From positions 62,001-126,000 of the forward strand of contig JACJYV010000009.1 of NCBI GenBank assembly GCA_020635905.1: a stretch of 64,000 nucleotides of DNA, written 5' to 3'. Below the pieces are notes generated by a model, which was not told where the DNA came from, searched no databases, and saw only the letters and a list, made by a program, of their open reading frames with translations. Below, in pieces: positions 52,024-60,551 of this stretch. Position 1 is the stretch's first letter. Each line of letters opens with the position of its first letter. The position numbers and the translations under genes were made by a program. The stretch comes from Bacteroidia bacterium. Lineage in GTDB: Bacteria; Bacteroidota; Bacteroidia; J057; JADKCL01.

Positions 52024-52338
52024 TTAATCCTCTTTTTCCTCATCTTTTTGGGGAGATTTGGGGGAGAATAATTTTTTGATTCTGCCCCAGAGTTTGAGTT
52101 GCTTTTCCTTGAAATAATTGAATTTGCCAAATATGAAGGCCACAATCAGCAACAGGACCTGGTAAAGCGGGGTAATGGCCAGCACCACGAAAATCCACCA
52201 GGAAAGAGAGAAACGCTCGAGGCCAATGGCAGTGGAAATCATTGCTGAAATACGGCCCACCGAGCTACCCGTAATGGAGAAAACCAGAATTACCACGGTG
52301 AAATGGGTGATTTTATGTTCCCAGAACCTTTTCAGCAT
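52024..52338 (-). CDS. Small membrane protein, unknown function
   Basis: 104 residues with two to three hydrophobic helices (ITHFTVVILVFSITGSSVG, LSWWIFVVLAITPLYQVLLLIVAFIFG) and a strongly charged Lys/Glu C-terminus. An exact TAAATTTG lies on the minus strand only 7 bases before the ATG (52353-52346), so a transcript from it would be nearly leaderless, or the true start is further upstream. Confidence 0.6.
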   Translation of the reverse strand: MLKRFWEHKITHFTVVILVFSITGSSVGRISAMISTAIGLERFSLSWWIFVVLAITPLYQVLLLIVAFIFGKFNYFKEKQLKLWGRIKKLFSPKSPQKDEEKED

Positions 52339-52424
52339 TTGAAGGCAAATTTATACTTTTCGGCAGAATAATTATGTGATATGATACTTTCGTTGTTTTT
52401 TTGAAGTATTAAACGGGAAATTCT

Positions 52425-53063
52425 ATGATCTGTTTTGAAAATCGGGAAAGTGCCGGTCGGGCATTGGGAGAAGCTATTTTGTCGCTTTCACCGCAAAATC
52501 CAGTGATTTTGGGGGTTGCCGCAGGTGGAATTCCAGTGGCTGCTGGCGTGGCCAGAGCCCTGGGAGAGCCTTTGGAAGCGATTATTTCCAAAAAAGTGCA
52601 TTATCCTGGCGAGCCAGGTGCGATCATGGGAGCGATCTCTGAGGACGGAAATTACTATCTCGCCGAGAATGCAAAAGTGAGTTTTTCGCAAAAAGCTTTG
52701 CAGCGAATTCTGGCAGAGCAAAAACCTGAGCTCGATGAGCGGGTCAGGCAATTCAGGTCGGGACGGCCTTTTCCGGCCATGGAGGGCCGCACGGCCCTGA
52801 TCATCGACGAGGGGTTCAGCAATGGCGCAGCCATTGTGCCGTTGATTCAGACCTGCCGCAGGCAGGGCGCGGCCGCAGTCTGGATTGCCGCTCCCGTGGG
52901 CGGGGCCTCCACCTGCACCTGGCTGGAAAGCCATGCCGACAAGGTGGTGGTGCTGAAGCAGCCCAAACTTTGGGTCAGGATCGAAGATTGTTATGAAAAT
53001 TACCATAAGTATCCCCGTACGGAACTTGTTGAGATGCTTGGAAACAGTGGGCAGGGGAGGTGA
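52425..53063 (+). CDS. Type I phosphoribosyltransferase-like protein
   Basis: 212 residues. The N-terminus FENRESAGRALGEAILSL and VILGVAAGGIPVAAGVARALGEPLEAIISKKVHYPGEPGAIMGAI match predicted phosphoribosyltransferases. The PRPP-binding loop, normally VDDGxATGAT, reads IIDEGFSNGAAI here: the acidic pair is kept as DE, but the TGxT Thr residues are Asn and Ala. It may bind a related ligand or have reduced PRPP affinity. A hairpin follows 7 bases after its stop, but with its T-tract on the other strand. Confidence 0.75.
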   Translation: MICFENRESAGRALGEAILSLSPQNPVILGVAAGGIPVAAGVARALGEPLEAIISKKVHYPGEPGAIMGAISEDGNYYLAENAKVSFSQKALQRILAEQKPELDERVRQFRSGRPFPAMEGRTALIIDEGFSNGAAIVPLIQTCRRQGAAAVWIAAPVGGASTCTWLESHADKVVVLKQPKLWVRIEDCYENYHKYPRTELVEMLGNSGQGR

Positions 53064-53064
53064 T

Positions 53065-53130
53065 AAAAAACTAAAGCCCTCGTTGAGGGCTTTAGCGGCA
53101 AACTAACTAACCATAACAAACAAACCTAAA
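53065..53130 (-). ncRNA. Candidate minus-strand small transcript, copy 1
   Basis: Read on the minus strand, the unit begins TTTAGGTTTGTTTGTTATGG, continues with TTAGTTAGTTTG, and ends in a perfect 11-bp hairpin (53095-53071, loop AAC) followed by six T. A three-codon ORF, ATG-GTT-AGT-TAG, is enclosed. No minus-strand gene ends nearby, so it is more like an independent short RNA or a leader/terminator than a gene end. A related copy lies about 360 bases away. Confidence 0.35.
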
Positions 53131-53424
53131 CCGTAATAAAAATCCTTATGTTGAATGCCTCAAAAGGCACGTTACAATCATCAAAAAATTGAATATTTGG
53201 TCAAATATTCCTTTCCTCTAAAGTAGTTCAACCACCCGCTCGTTTCAAACCCACTTCCGTCAAATTATTAGAACATTAAACCCCTGAAATATTGAGCTTT
53301 TGCTAAATATGTATAGGTTATATTATTGTAAATCAGTTGATTGGATTTGTTGAAGCAGATAGAATTATTCGAAGAATAACGGTTAGAAAGCAAGGCTTTA
53401 AATTTTGTAAAACCCCCAATCTGT

Positions 53425-53503
53425 AAAAAACCAAAGCCCTCTAAAAATGAGGGCTTCAGAAGCAAACAAACTAACTAACCATATTTAACAAACAAACCTA
53501 AAC
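53425..53503 (-). ncRNA. Candidate minus-strand small transcript, copy 2
   Basis: Same layout as copy 1. The minus strand reads GTTTAGGTTTGTTTGTTAAA, then TATGGTTAGTTAGTTTG, a hairpin with stem AAGCCCTC/GAGGGCTT and a changed loop (ATTTTTA), then six T. ATG-GTT-AGT-TAG is kept. The stem is conserved while the loop and spacers differ, which argues for RNA function. Confidence 0.35.
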
Positions 53504-53896
53504 TTTTGTGAGCCAGGAATCTGACTCTATTTTAAAGAACGTTAGATTCTGAGTTGGTGAAATCACAGTTTATTCTGCTTTCTGAATTTTTTCATTCCGA
53601 AGAATAGGTGGTGATTTTCTGTTGGATTAAAGTTCTTCTTTTAAATTTTGAATTGAAACTGAACTTTAGGTGTGTTTTTAGTAAAACAAATCCCAAAAAA
53701 GTGTGCAAATAATTGTATTTCAGAAGGTTATGCGTTTAATTTTTAGAAAAACAGACAATATTTTTTCGTGTAAGAATTTTTTAAAAAAGTGACATATTTT
53801 GAGGAGAGATTTTTGAAAACGCCATTTCTGGCTTGTTTTGGGAGGATTTGAACCTCAAAACCCCATGTTAGATTTTGTGCCGTGGTTGCAGTGTTT

Positions 53897-54418
53897 TCAA
53901 TGCAGAATTAATTTCAGGAACTCGTATCCGTGAAAAAAATAAAAGGGCACAAATGCAATCAGGATCAGGGCCAGTGTGCCAGCCAGAGGAATGGGGTATT
54001 TTTCAGGCAATCTCAGGAACAACTTAAGCAGCAGAAAAAGCACCAGGGTAATCAGCATGCTGGCTTCATAGAAAAGCAGAAAACCAGCCGGGTCCAGCCA
54101 GGATGAGATAGCTCCCAGCATAATGATGTCCCCCCAACCCAGTTTGCGGTCCATCACCTTTTTAACGCCCATAAAACGGTAAATCAGCAGCACGCCTCCC
54201 AGGATGATGGCCACGAAAAGCAGGTTCCAGGCAAAGTCTATAATCAGGGTAATCAGGCCGTGCTGGTGACGAAAGGCAAAGCCAGCAATGAAAAGGGTAA
54301 GCATGGGGATAAGCCAGATGCTTCTGCGGGTAAAGTCTGTCCAGGCAATAATCGAGCAGCAGAGAATGCCTGTGCAGATGGCAATGAGCTCTGCAGTATC
54401 AGGAATAAGCTGGTCCAT
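53897..54418 (-). CDS. Small A24 (prepilin-peptidase-type) membrane aspartyl protease
   Basis: 173 residues with five to six transmembrane helices. Both catalytic aspartates of A24 proteases are visible: Asp28 in AWTDFTRRSI, and Asp97 in the GWGD form of the GxGD motif (KLGWGDIIML). The N-terminal methyltransferase domain of full-length PilD is absent, as in the short TadV/FlaK-like branch. It is predicted to cleave type IV-like prepilins at the inner membrane. No pilin or pilus gene lies in this window. Confidence 0.7.
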   Translation of the reverse strand: MDQLIPDTAELIAICTGILCCSIIAWTDFTRRSIWLIPMLTLFIAGFAFRHQHGLITLIIDFAWNLLFVAIILGGVLLIYRFMGVKKVMDRKLGWGDIIMLGAISSWLDPAGFLLFYEASMLITLVLFLLLKLFLRLPEKYPIPLAGTLALILIAFVPFYFFHGYEFLKLILH

Positions 54419-54493
54419 TATGAGTGAAATTCCCCAATTTTAAATGTGTAATGATTCGTCGCCCTAAATTTGGGGGTATTCAGGCATAAATCA

Positions 54494-54522
54494 AAGCCCC
54501 TTTTCTATCAGAAAAGGGGCTT
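54494..54522 (-). terminator. Intrinsic terminator
   Basis: Perfect 12-bp stem AAGCCCCTTTTC / GAAAAGGGGCTT with loop TATCA. It lies about 27 bases after the stop of the T9SS-tailed protein on the minus strand; the T-tract is short (TTTGATTT). Confidence 0.7.
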
Positions 54523-54548
54523 CAGATTTTCAGAAAGGACCGTTGGCC

Positions 54549-55862
54549 TTATCTGTGTATGATTTTGGTAAACTGACGGATATCACGGCCGAACCAGAGT
54601 TCTGCAAAATAAGTGCCCGGAGCCAGGTTTTTCAGATCAAGTTCGATCTCATTGAAGCCCGCGGATTGCTGGAACTCCTGGTTTACGATTTTCTTACCGC
54701 TCAGGTCGTAAATGCCCACCTTGAGTGATTCATCCTGAATGCCATTGAAAGTGATGTTCAGCTGACCTTCAAACGGATTGGGGAAAATGGAGGCGTGGCT
54801 GCTGATTTCGTTGTCATTATAAACGCTGATATTCTTCAGGATATTCACCCTGCCGTCCAGATCCGTTTGCTTGACGCGGTAGAAAGCCATGCCCGTCAGG
54901 GCGTATTCGTCCACCAGAACGTAATTCTGTGGAGAGTTGGAAGTGCCATAATTGCTGTTCACCTTGCCAATTTCCACATAAGTTTCCTGGTCAGAACTTC
55001 TTTCAATTGTAAAGAAGTCGTTATTATTTTCCGTTCCTGAAACCCAGTTGAGCCGTACGCGACCACCTCCCAGAGGGGTGCCGTCAAAGGAAATCAGTTT
55101 GACGGGCAGAAAGAGGAGGGCACAGGGACTGGCGCAGTTTTCAGGCGTGGGCATCCCAGAATCCGTTCCACCAGCACACCAGCTGACTTTGGGGTTCCAG
55201 ATTCCGCCAGGCGCATTGGTCAGGTTGCCAGAAACGCTGATACCACCTGTTCCACCCACAATGGCGAAAGGATAATTGGTAAAGCTACCCGTTACCGTCA
55301 CACATGAACTTGCGTCCAGGTTGCGGATACTGCCGTAGTTGGAGTAATTTCCCGTAATCGTCACATTCACCCCGTTATAAACCCAGATATCCCAGCGGTT
55401 ATCAAAATTACCATTGATGATGGCGTCATTGTGGGCGTGAAAGTCACCCAGATTGGTAAAAGTACCATTGACGGTCATGGTACCCCAGTTTTCCATCTGC
55501 CCCAGGCCGCCAATCACGAAGCTGGGACAGGTGAGGGTGCCGTTATTGATCATACGGCCGTTGACCTGGAAAGCCAGGTTGCTGGCTCCCCCTGCCGGGC
55601 CAATGGTCAGGGTATCTCCTGCGGAAACAGTCACAGGAGAGGTCATGGAAATGTCATGGTTGATGACAATGTTGAATCCTGAAGTGGTGGTGGGAGGGGC
55701 ACAGAAACAGGGAGTGATTCCGTTGGTGGACCATACTCCAAAAACGCTGGTCCAGGAACCAGGAGCAAGTGTGGTGTAAGTCAAAGCTTTGCTTTCCGTT
55801 GGCTTGAGAAAGGCCAATGAAAACAACGCAATAATCAGACACAGGTTTAATCGATTTGTCAT
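54549..55862 (-). CDS. T9SS-exported cell-surface protein with beta-solenoid-like region
   Basis: 437 residues. A signal peptide (LNLCLIIALFSLAFLKPTESKA) is followed by a long N/G/T-rich beta-repeat region (GTLTCPSFVIGGLGQMENWGTMTVNGTFTNLGDFHAH..., NGNFDNRW, VTITGNYSNYGSI, VTVTGSFTN), which resembles a parallel beta-helix. A fibronectin-like VRLNWVSGTENNNDFFTIERSSD follows, and the C-terminus is a T9SS type-A tail (ASIFPNPFEGQLNITF...GTYFAELWFGRD). A possible -7 box TAATTTG is at 55896-55890 (minus). ATG 55862 is used. Confidence 0.85.
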   Translation of the reverse strand: MTNRLNLCLIIALFSLAFLKPTESKALTYTTLAPGSWTSVFGVWSTNGITPCFCAPPTTTSGFNIVINHDISMTSPVTVSAGDTLTIGPAGGASNLAFQVNGRMINNGTLTCPSFVIGGLGQMENWGTMTVNGTFTNLGDFHAHNDAIINGNFDNRWDIWVYNGVNVTITGNYSNYGSIRNLDASSCVTVTGSFTNYPFAIVGGTGGISVSGNLTNAPGGIWNPKVSWCAGGTDSGMPTPENCASPCALLFLPVKLISFDGTPLGGGRVRLNWVSGTENNNDFFTIERSSDQETYVEIGKVNSNYGTSNSPQNYVLVDEYALTGMAFYRVKQTDLDGRVNILKNISVYNDNEISSHASIFPNPFEGQLNITFNGIQDESLKVGIYDLSGKKIVNQEFQQSAGFNEIELDLKNLAPGTYFAELWFGRDIRQFTKIIHR

Positions 55863-56518
55863 GAGGGTCGTCGGTAGTGTTCTCGTTTTCAAATTACAAG
55901 ATTTTCGCTTGTGATAAAAAATCTTTGGCGGACAATATGGAATCAATTCTTACATGTGGAAAATTGTGAAAATGAAAGGTTAAGCCAGCTTTTTGCGGAC
56001 TTTTAGGGCTGTATTTTCTGGTTTTCCACATCTTCGAAATGTTTACCTGCGGGGTGAAAAATACTGTCACCAAAAATTCAAACTTTCGCACCGTTTTATG
56101 GGAGCTGGTTGGGTTTGTTTGACTCATCAACATGACGCGGGAAATCCCCGATTTCCATAAGCTTTTCCGAAACTTTTTCAAGATGAACAATTGCAGGGAT
56201 AACTTCAGGACAGAATTTAGGATTTATTAGTATCATAAATCGCTCAGATTGTTGGAGTTGATTGCGGAAAGGCCTCTTTTTTGTAACGGATGGGTGGTGG
56301 GAAAAAGTATCAATAAAAAAATGTGGCGCAGCCCTCACAGGGTGGTGGATATTCAGTAAATTTTTCCTAAAATTGTTGAAAGTGTAAAAGTGACACCAAG
56401 CTAAGGCCGAACTGTATTTGTCTTCAAATCAGCGGTTTTCAACAGGCAATTGCAGGCGTGGTCCTGTGTTTGGGACACTGATTTTTCGTATTTTAAGGCA
56501 AAATCAAACATTAAAGCT
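55863..56518. other. Long intergenic region without a supported gene
   Basis: 656 AT-rich bases between divergent T9SS-exported proteins. Two minus-strand open frames (55894-56190 and 56096-56338) have no signal peptide, domain or coding bias. Possible leaders for both neighbours lie here. I see no repeat or RNA structure that I can defend. Confidence 0.5.
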
Positions 56519-57352
56519 ATGAATCCAGGAAAGTTCTACCCATTGTTTTTTGCGCTTTTGGCTCTTTTCGCCGTCACAGAAGCCCAGAGCTGTTACAAAA
56601 TTACTCTCAACAAAGCCGGATTGCTGGAACCTTCCTGCAACCTCAACGGCGTGAGCAAAGTTTATCTCCACTCAGGAGCCTGCTCCTCCAATGCCAATGA
56701 TTGTGCTATCAATGACTCTATCTGGCAGCATATCGTGGGAAACTGGGTCCAGGGCGTAGGCCAGGATGACGGCCTTGGCCTGATGACCGACAAAGGCAAT
56801 GGAAATTATGAAATTACCTTTGATCCAGATGTGTATTATGGTACTCCCGGGAATATCAATACTGCCGAAGGTGGTATTGTAATGCCTTCAGGGGCAACAG
56901 TTTACAGTATTGGTGTGGTATTCAGAAACCCTGATGGGTCAGTGAAAGGCGCGGATAATACCGTGGATTGTGGCGACATCTTTATCAAAGGCATCAACAC
57001 AGGTTCACCTACGGTGGTGGATCATTTTGGCGATCCTTTTGGGGGCGTGACCTTTTCCATTTGTACAGGTTTGCGCGAAGAAATCAATTCCATTGCCAGC
57101 ACAGAAATTTACCCAAATCCTGCCCGCGGCAACGTTTGGATTGATTTTACCCTGATTCAGGACGTGAAAAATCTCTCAGTGAAAGTTTTTAACCAGCTTG
57201 GACAGCAACTCGACGGACTGTATCAGGGCTTCAGCCAGGCAGGAACCCATTCCCTGCAATGGAATAACGCCCAAATGACCCCGGGAATCTACTTCCTGGT
57301 TATGGATGCAGACGGTCAAATGTCCACTTCCAAAATTATCGTGGCTGAGTAA
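56519..57352 (+). CDS. T9SS-exported secreted protein
   Basis: 277 residues. A signal peptide (FYPLFFALLALFAVTEAQS) is followed by a Cys-containing beta-sandwich-like domain (LNGVSKVYLHSGACSSNANDCAINDSIWQHIVGNW...GNYEITFDPDVYYGT), similar in build to starch-binding-type modules, then a T9SS type-A tail (TEIYPNPARGNVWIDF...GIYFLVMDADGQMSTS). It lies 30 bases before the GH13 gene, whose N-terminus has a comparable module, so both likely act in one extracellular glucan-degrading set. ATG 56519 is used. Confidence 0.75.
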   Translation: MNPGKFYPLFFALLALFAVTEAQSCYKITLNKAGLLEPSCNLNGVSKVYLHSGACSSNANDCAINDSIWQHIVGNWVQGVGQDDGLGLMTDKGNGNYEITFDPDVYYGTPGNINTAEGGIVMPSGATVYSIGVVFRNPDGSVKGADNTVDCGDIFIKGINTGSPTVVDHFGDPFGGVTFSICTGLREEINSIASTEIYPNPARGNVWIDFTLIQDVKNLSVKVFNQLGQQLDGLYQGFSQAGTHSLQWNNAQMTPGIYFLVMDADGQMSTSKIIVAE

Positions 57353-57382
57353 AATTATTCCCCTCCAAACCACCTTCAGGCT

Positions 57383-60196
57383 ATGAAAAGACTTGTCCTG
57401 ATCCTTTTTGTCCTGCTCTTCCTTCAGCATCTGAACGCCCAGGTCCTTTCCTGGAGCCCCCAGTATCCCACAGTCAACGACACCATTACCATTACCTATA
57501 ATGCGTCGCTGGGGAATGGGGCCCTCAATGGAGTGCCTGTAATTTACGCCCATACGGGCCTGATTACGACCCTGAGCACCAATCTGACCGACTGGCAGTA
57601 CAAAAAAACGGATTGGGGAGTCAATACGCCTGCCACATTGCTGAATAACCAGGGTGGCAACATTCACACCATAACCATTCCAGTTAAGACATATTACGGA
57701 ACTGGAAATGCCGACAATATCACGTATCTGGCTTTCGTGTTTCGCGACTCAACTGGCTCACTTGCAGGCAAAACCGCGACCAATAGCGATTTTCTGATTC
57801 CTGTTTACAAGAATGGATTTGATGTACGTTTTACCTCGCCCGGGCATACCTTTTCCCTGTACAATCTGAATGATGTGGTTTCCATCACAGCATCTGCCAC
57901 GACCAGTTCGCAAATGGCCATATACCACAATGGAACCCAGATCGCCACTGGTACGGGCACCAGCCTCAGTCACAGCCTCAGCGCCTCATCCTATGGCAAA
58001 AACTGGCTCAAAGTGGTGGCTGTCAATGGCGGAAATACCGTGGTGGATTCCATTTATTACATCGTTCAGGCTCCCAATAACGTCTCAAATCCTCCCGCAG
58101 GCGTGCGTCAGGGCGTGAATTACCTGAGCAGTACCAGCGCCGTGCTGATGCTTTATGCCCCGTTCAAGAACTTCGTGTATGCGATCGGGGATTTCAGCAA
58201 CTGGGAAATGGATCCCAATTTTCGCATGAATCAGACTCCTGATGGAAAATCGTATTGGTTGCAGTTGAATAATCTTACGCCTGGAAAGGTTTATCGCTTT
58301 CAGTACTTTGTGGATCAGGAGGTTAAAGTGTGTGATCCCTACACAGAACTGGTGCTCGATCCGGGCAATGACGGGGTGATCAACAGCCAGATTTACCCGA
58401 ATCTGACCCCTTATCCCTGGGATACAACTTCAGAATTGGTGGGAATTTTGCAAACCAATCAGCAGCCTTATAGCTGGCAGATTTCCATTCCCAATTTTTA
58501 TCGTCCGTGGAAAGAAGATTTGGTCATTTATGAAATGCTGATCAGGGATTTTATCAACATGCACAATTACCAAACCCTGACTGATACCCTCGATTATCTG
58601 CAAAGGCTGGGAATCAATGCCATAGAACTGATGCCCATCAATGAATTTGATGGAAATTCAAGCTGGGGATACGGCCCTGCGCTCTACTTTGCCCCTGACA
58701 AGTTCTACGGCCCCAAAAACGACCTGAAAGCCTTTGTGGATGCCTGCCACCAGCGGGGCATTGCTGTGATCATGGATATGGTGCTGAATCATGCCTTTGG
58801 GCAAAATCCCCACGTACGGCTCTGGTACGACAAAAATGCGAAAAATGTCACCGCTCAAAATCCGTTTTTCAATACGGCCATTCCCCATCCTTATGGCTTT
58901 GATTACGATTTCGACCACGAATCTCCCGATACCAAAGCCCTGGTGGACAGCATTTTTTCCTTTTGGATGAAGGAATTTCACATTGACGGATTTCGCCTCG
59001 ACCTTTCCAAGGGCCTGACCAATAAATGGACGGGCTCTGATATTGGCGCCTGGGGCCAGTACGATCAAAGCAGGATCGACATCCTGAAACGCCTTTCCAA
59101 CGAGGTTTGGAGCCGCGACCCCTATGTGTACATGATTCTGGAGCATTTTGCAGAATATTCTGAGGAAAAGGCTCTTTCTGATCACGGATTTATGATGTGG
59201 AAGAATGGCAATCACGCCTACAAGGATGCTCTGCTGGGCTATGGCGCGACGGATATTGAGCCTTTTGTCTCCTGGAAGGAGGCAGGCTTTAGCAGTCCCA
59301 AACTGGTGGGTTTTATGGAAAGTCACGACGAGCAGCGGCAGATGTACGAGATGATTACCTACGGAAATGCGGGCACGGGCTACGATGTGAAGGACCTCAA
59401 CACAGCCCTGGATCGCATGGGCATGGCAGGTGCCTTTTATTTTTTGGTGCCCGGTCCCAAAATGATGTGGGAATTTGGCGAACTGGGCTACGACGTGGAC
59501 ATTGATTTTCCCTGCCGGGTTTGTGCCAAACCCATTCGCTGGTATTATTACACCGTTCCTGAACGGCTTCTGTTATTCAAAAAGTGGAAAGCCATGATCC
59601 ATTTGCGCACTACCAACACAGCTTTTCGCAGCTGGAATTTTGACATGGATGCCTACGGCACAGGTAAGCGCATGTGGGTCAGCGACCCGCAGATGAATAC
59701 CTGCGTGATCGGCAACTGGGATGTGCATTCCTTCAGCATGTCGCCCTCGTTTCAGCATACGGGCACCTGGTACGACTTTTTTACCGGGCAGGCCATTCAG
59801 GTCAATGATGTGAATAATCCCATTTTCCTCAACCCGGGCGAATACCATATTTATACAGATGTGCAATTGCCCCTGCCCGATCTGACGGTGCCCGTGGGAA
59901 TTTCTGAATTTGTGGAAAATGTACTGGATGCGGTCGCTTATCCCAATCCATTTACAGAAGAAATCACCCTGCGCTACCATCTGAAGGCCTTTGCACCTGT
60001 AAAAGTTACCATACACAGTCTGATGGGACAAAAAGTGCGCACCCTGGTCGATGAAACCCAATCCAGCGGCCTTCAGGTGGTGGAATGGGATGCCAAAAAC
60101 GATTTTGGACAGCTTTTGCCTGCCGCGCCCTACATTTACCGCATCCAGATTGGAGACCAGGTGGTGACCGGGAAAGTGAATCTTCTGAATCGTTAG
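57383..60196 (+). CDS. T9SS-exported GH13 alpha-amylase-family glycoside hydrolase
   Basis: 937 residues. A signal peptide (RLVLILFVLLFLQHLNAQ) is followed by a carbohydrate-binding-type module, a second beta domain and a CBM48-like segment (FKNFVYAIGDFSNWEMDPN). The GH13 barrel starts near 380 (DLVIYEMLIRDF), with VIMDMVLNHAFG, the nucleophile Asp540 in GFRLDLSKG, the acid/base Glu587 in ILEHFAE, and Asp649 in ESHDEQR. The C-terminus is a T9SS type-A tail (AYPNPFTEEITL...). It probably hydrolyses alpha-1,4-glucans or maltooligosaccharides at the surface; exact specificity is not readable. Confidence 0.9.
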   Translation: MKRLVLILFVLLFLQHLNAQVLSWSPQYPTVNDTITITYNASLGNGALNGVPVIYAHTGLITTLSTNLTDWQYKKTDWGVNTPATLLNNQGGNIHTITIPVKTYYGTGNADNITYLAFVFRDSTGSLAGKTATNSDFLIPVYKNGFDVRFTSPGHTFSLYNLNDVVSITASATTSSQMAIYHNGTQIATGTGTSLSHSLSASSYGKNWLKVVAVNGGNTVVDSIYYIVQAPNNVSNPPAGVRQGVNYLSSTSAVLMLYAPFKNFVYAIGDFSNWEMDPNFRMNQTPDGKSYWLQLNNLTPGKVYRFQYFVDQEVKVCDPYTELVLDPGNDGVINSQIYPNLTPYPWDTTSELVGILQTNQQPYSWQISIPNFYRPWKEDLVIYEMLIRDFINMHNYQTLTDTLDYLQRLGINAIELMPINEFDGNSSWGYGPALYFAPDKFYGPKNDLKAFVDACHQRGIAVIMDMVLNHAFGQNPHVRLWYDKNAKNVTAQNPFFNTAIPHPYGFDYDFDHESPDTKALVDSIFSFWMKEFHIDGFRLDLSKGLTNKWTGSDIGAWGQYDQSRIDILKRLSNEVWSRDPYVYMILEHFAEYSEEKALSDHGFMMWKNGNHAYKDALLGYGATDIEPFVSWKEAGFSSPKLVGFMESHDEQRQMYEMITYGNAGTGYDVKDLNTALDRMGMAGAFYFLVPGPKMMWEFGELGYDVDIDFPCRVCAKPIRWYYYTVPERLLLFKKWKAMIHLRTTNTAFRSWNFDMDAYGTGKRMWVSDPQMNTCVIGNWDVHSFSMSPSFQHTGTWYDFFTGQAIQVNDVNNPIFLNPGEYHIYTDVQLPLPDLTVPVGISEFVENVLDAVAYPNPFTEEITLRYHLKAFAPVKVTIHSLMGQKVRTLVDETQSSGLQVVEWDAKNDFGQLLPAAPYIYRIQIGDQVVTGKVNLLNR

Positions 60197-60551
60197 TATT
60201 GAGGTGGTTAAGGCAAGGTATAAAGACTCAATTAATCCAGAGGATTGAAGCCGCGAATGGGAGGTGTTTTTTGGCGAAGCCAACCTGGGTGGGGTGGCCT
60301 TGCCAAAACCAGGGGGCGGCCTTGAGCGAGGGGTCCCGGATAGCTATCGGGAGGGCGGCTGGGGGCATTGTGCGGTGGGTCAGTGGTGTGAGGGGGCAGG
60401 GTTTAGGTTTTGGCGCTTTTTACTTCTTTTTTTAAAAAAGAAGGCCCGCCCGGCCAGGGCAACACAAATATTAACCATCAAATTCAAATTTTGCGACAAT
60501 TTGTTGTCGCTTACATCGCTCTAAGTGCCTAAGGGCCTAACCACTCACCTC
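60197..60551. other. Intergenic region between convergent genes with GC-rich repeat and palindrome
   Basis: 355 bases. It has a GC-rich portion (60256-60400) with the near-palindrome TCCCGGATAGCTATCGGGA at 60334-60352, then a 7-bp hairpin GCGACAA-TTTG-TTGTCGC at 60493-60510 that could act as a bidirectional end for both genes, and a degenerate heptamer-like stretch from 60519 to the stop of the next gene. No gene is supported. Confidence 0.6.
60334..60352. repeat. Near-palindrome TCCCGGATAGCTATCGGGA
   Basis: Left arm TCCCGGATA, right arm TATCGGGA, with one extra G on the left. It belongs to the same palindrome class as 4553-4570 and 4772-4789. Confidence 0.75.

Larger units (their letters stand above)
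53064..53896. other. AT-rich intergenic region with no gene
   Basis: 833 bases between the phosphoribosyltransferase (plus) and the A24 peptidase (minus). It holds two copies of a hairpin unit (listed separately) and otherwise AT-rich sequence with no convincing coding frame. Confidence 0.6.

Noticed and set aside
53071..53095. Reading the 53071-53095 hairpin as terminator of the plus-strand phosphoribosyltransferase.
   Set aside because: On the plus strand the hairpin is followed by CGGCAAAC with no T-tract; the T-tract is on the minus-strand side. A secondary bidirectional effect is possible.
53268..53465. 65-codon minus-strand frame in the AT-rich gap.
   Set aside because: It has no domain, starts inside the copy-2 hairpin unit and has AT-driven amino acid content.
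55894..56338. Two minus-strand open frames in the 656-bp gap.
   Set aside because: No signal peptide, domain or plausible start context; composition resembles surrounding non-coding DNA.
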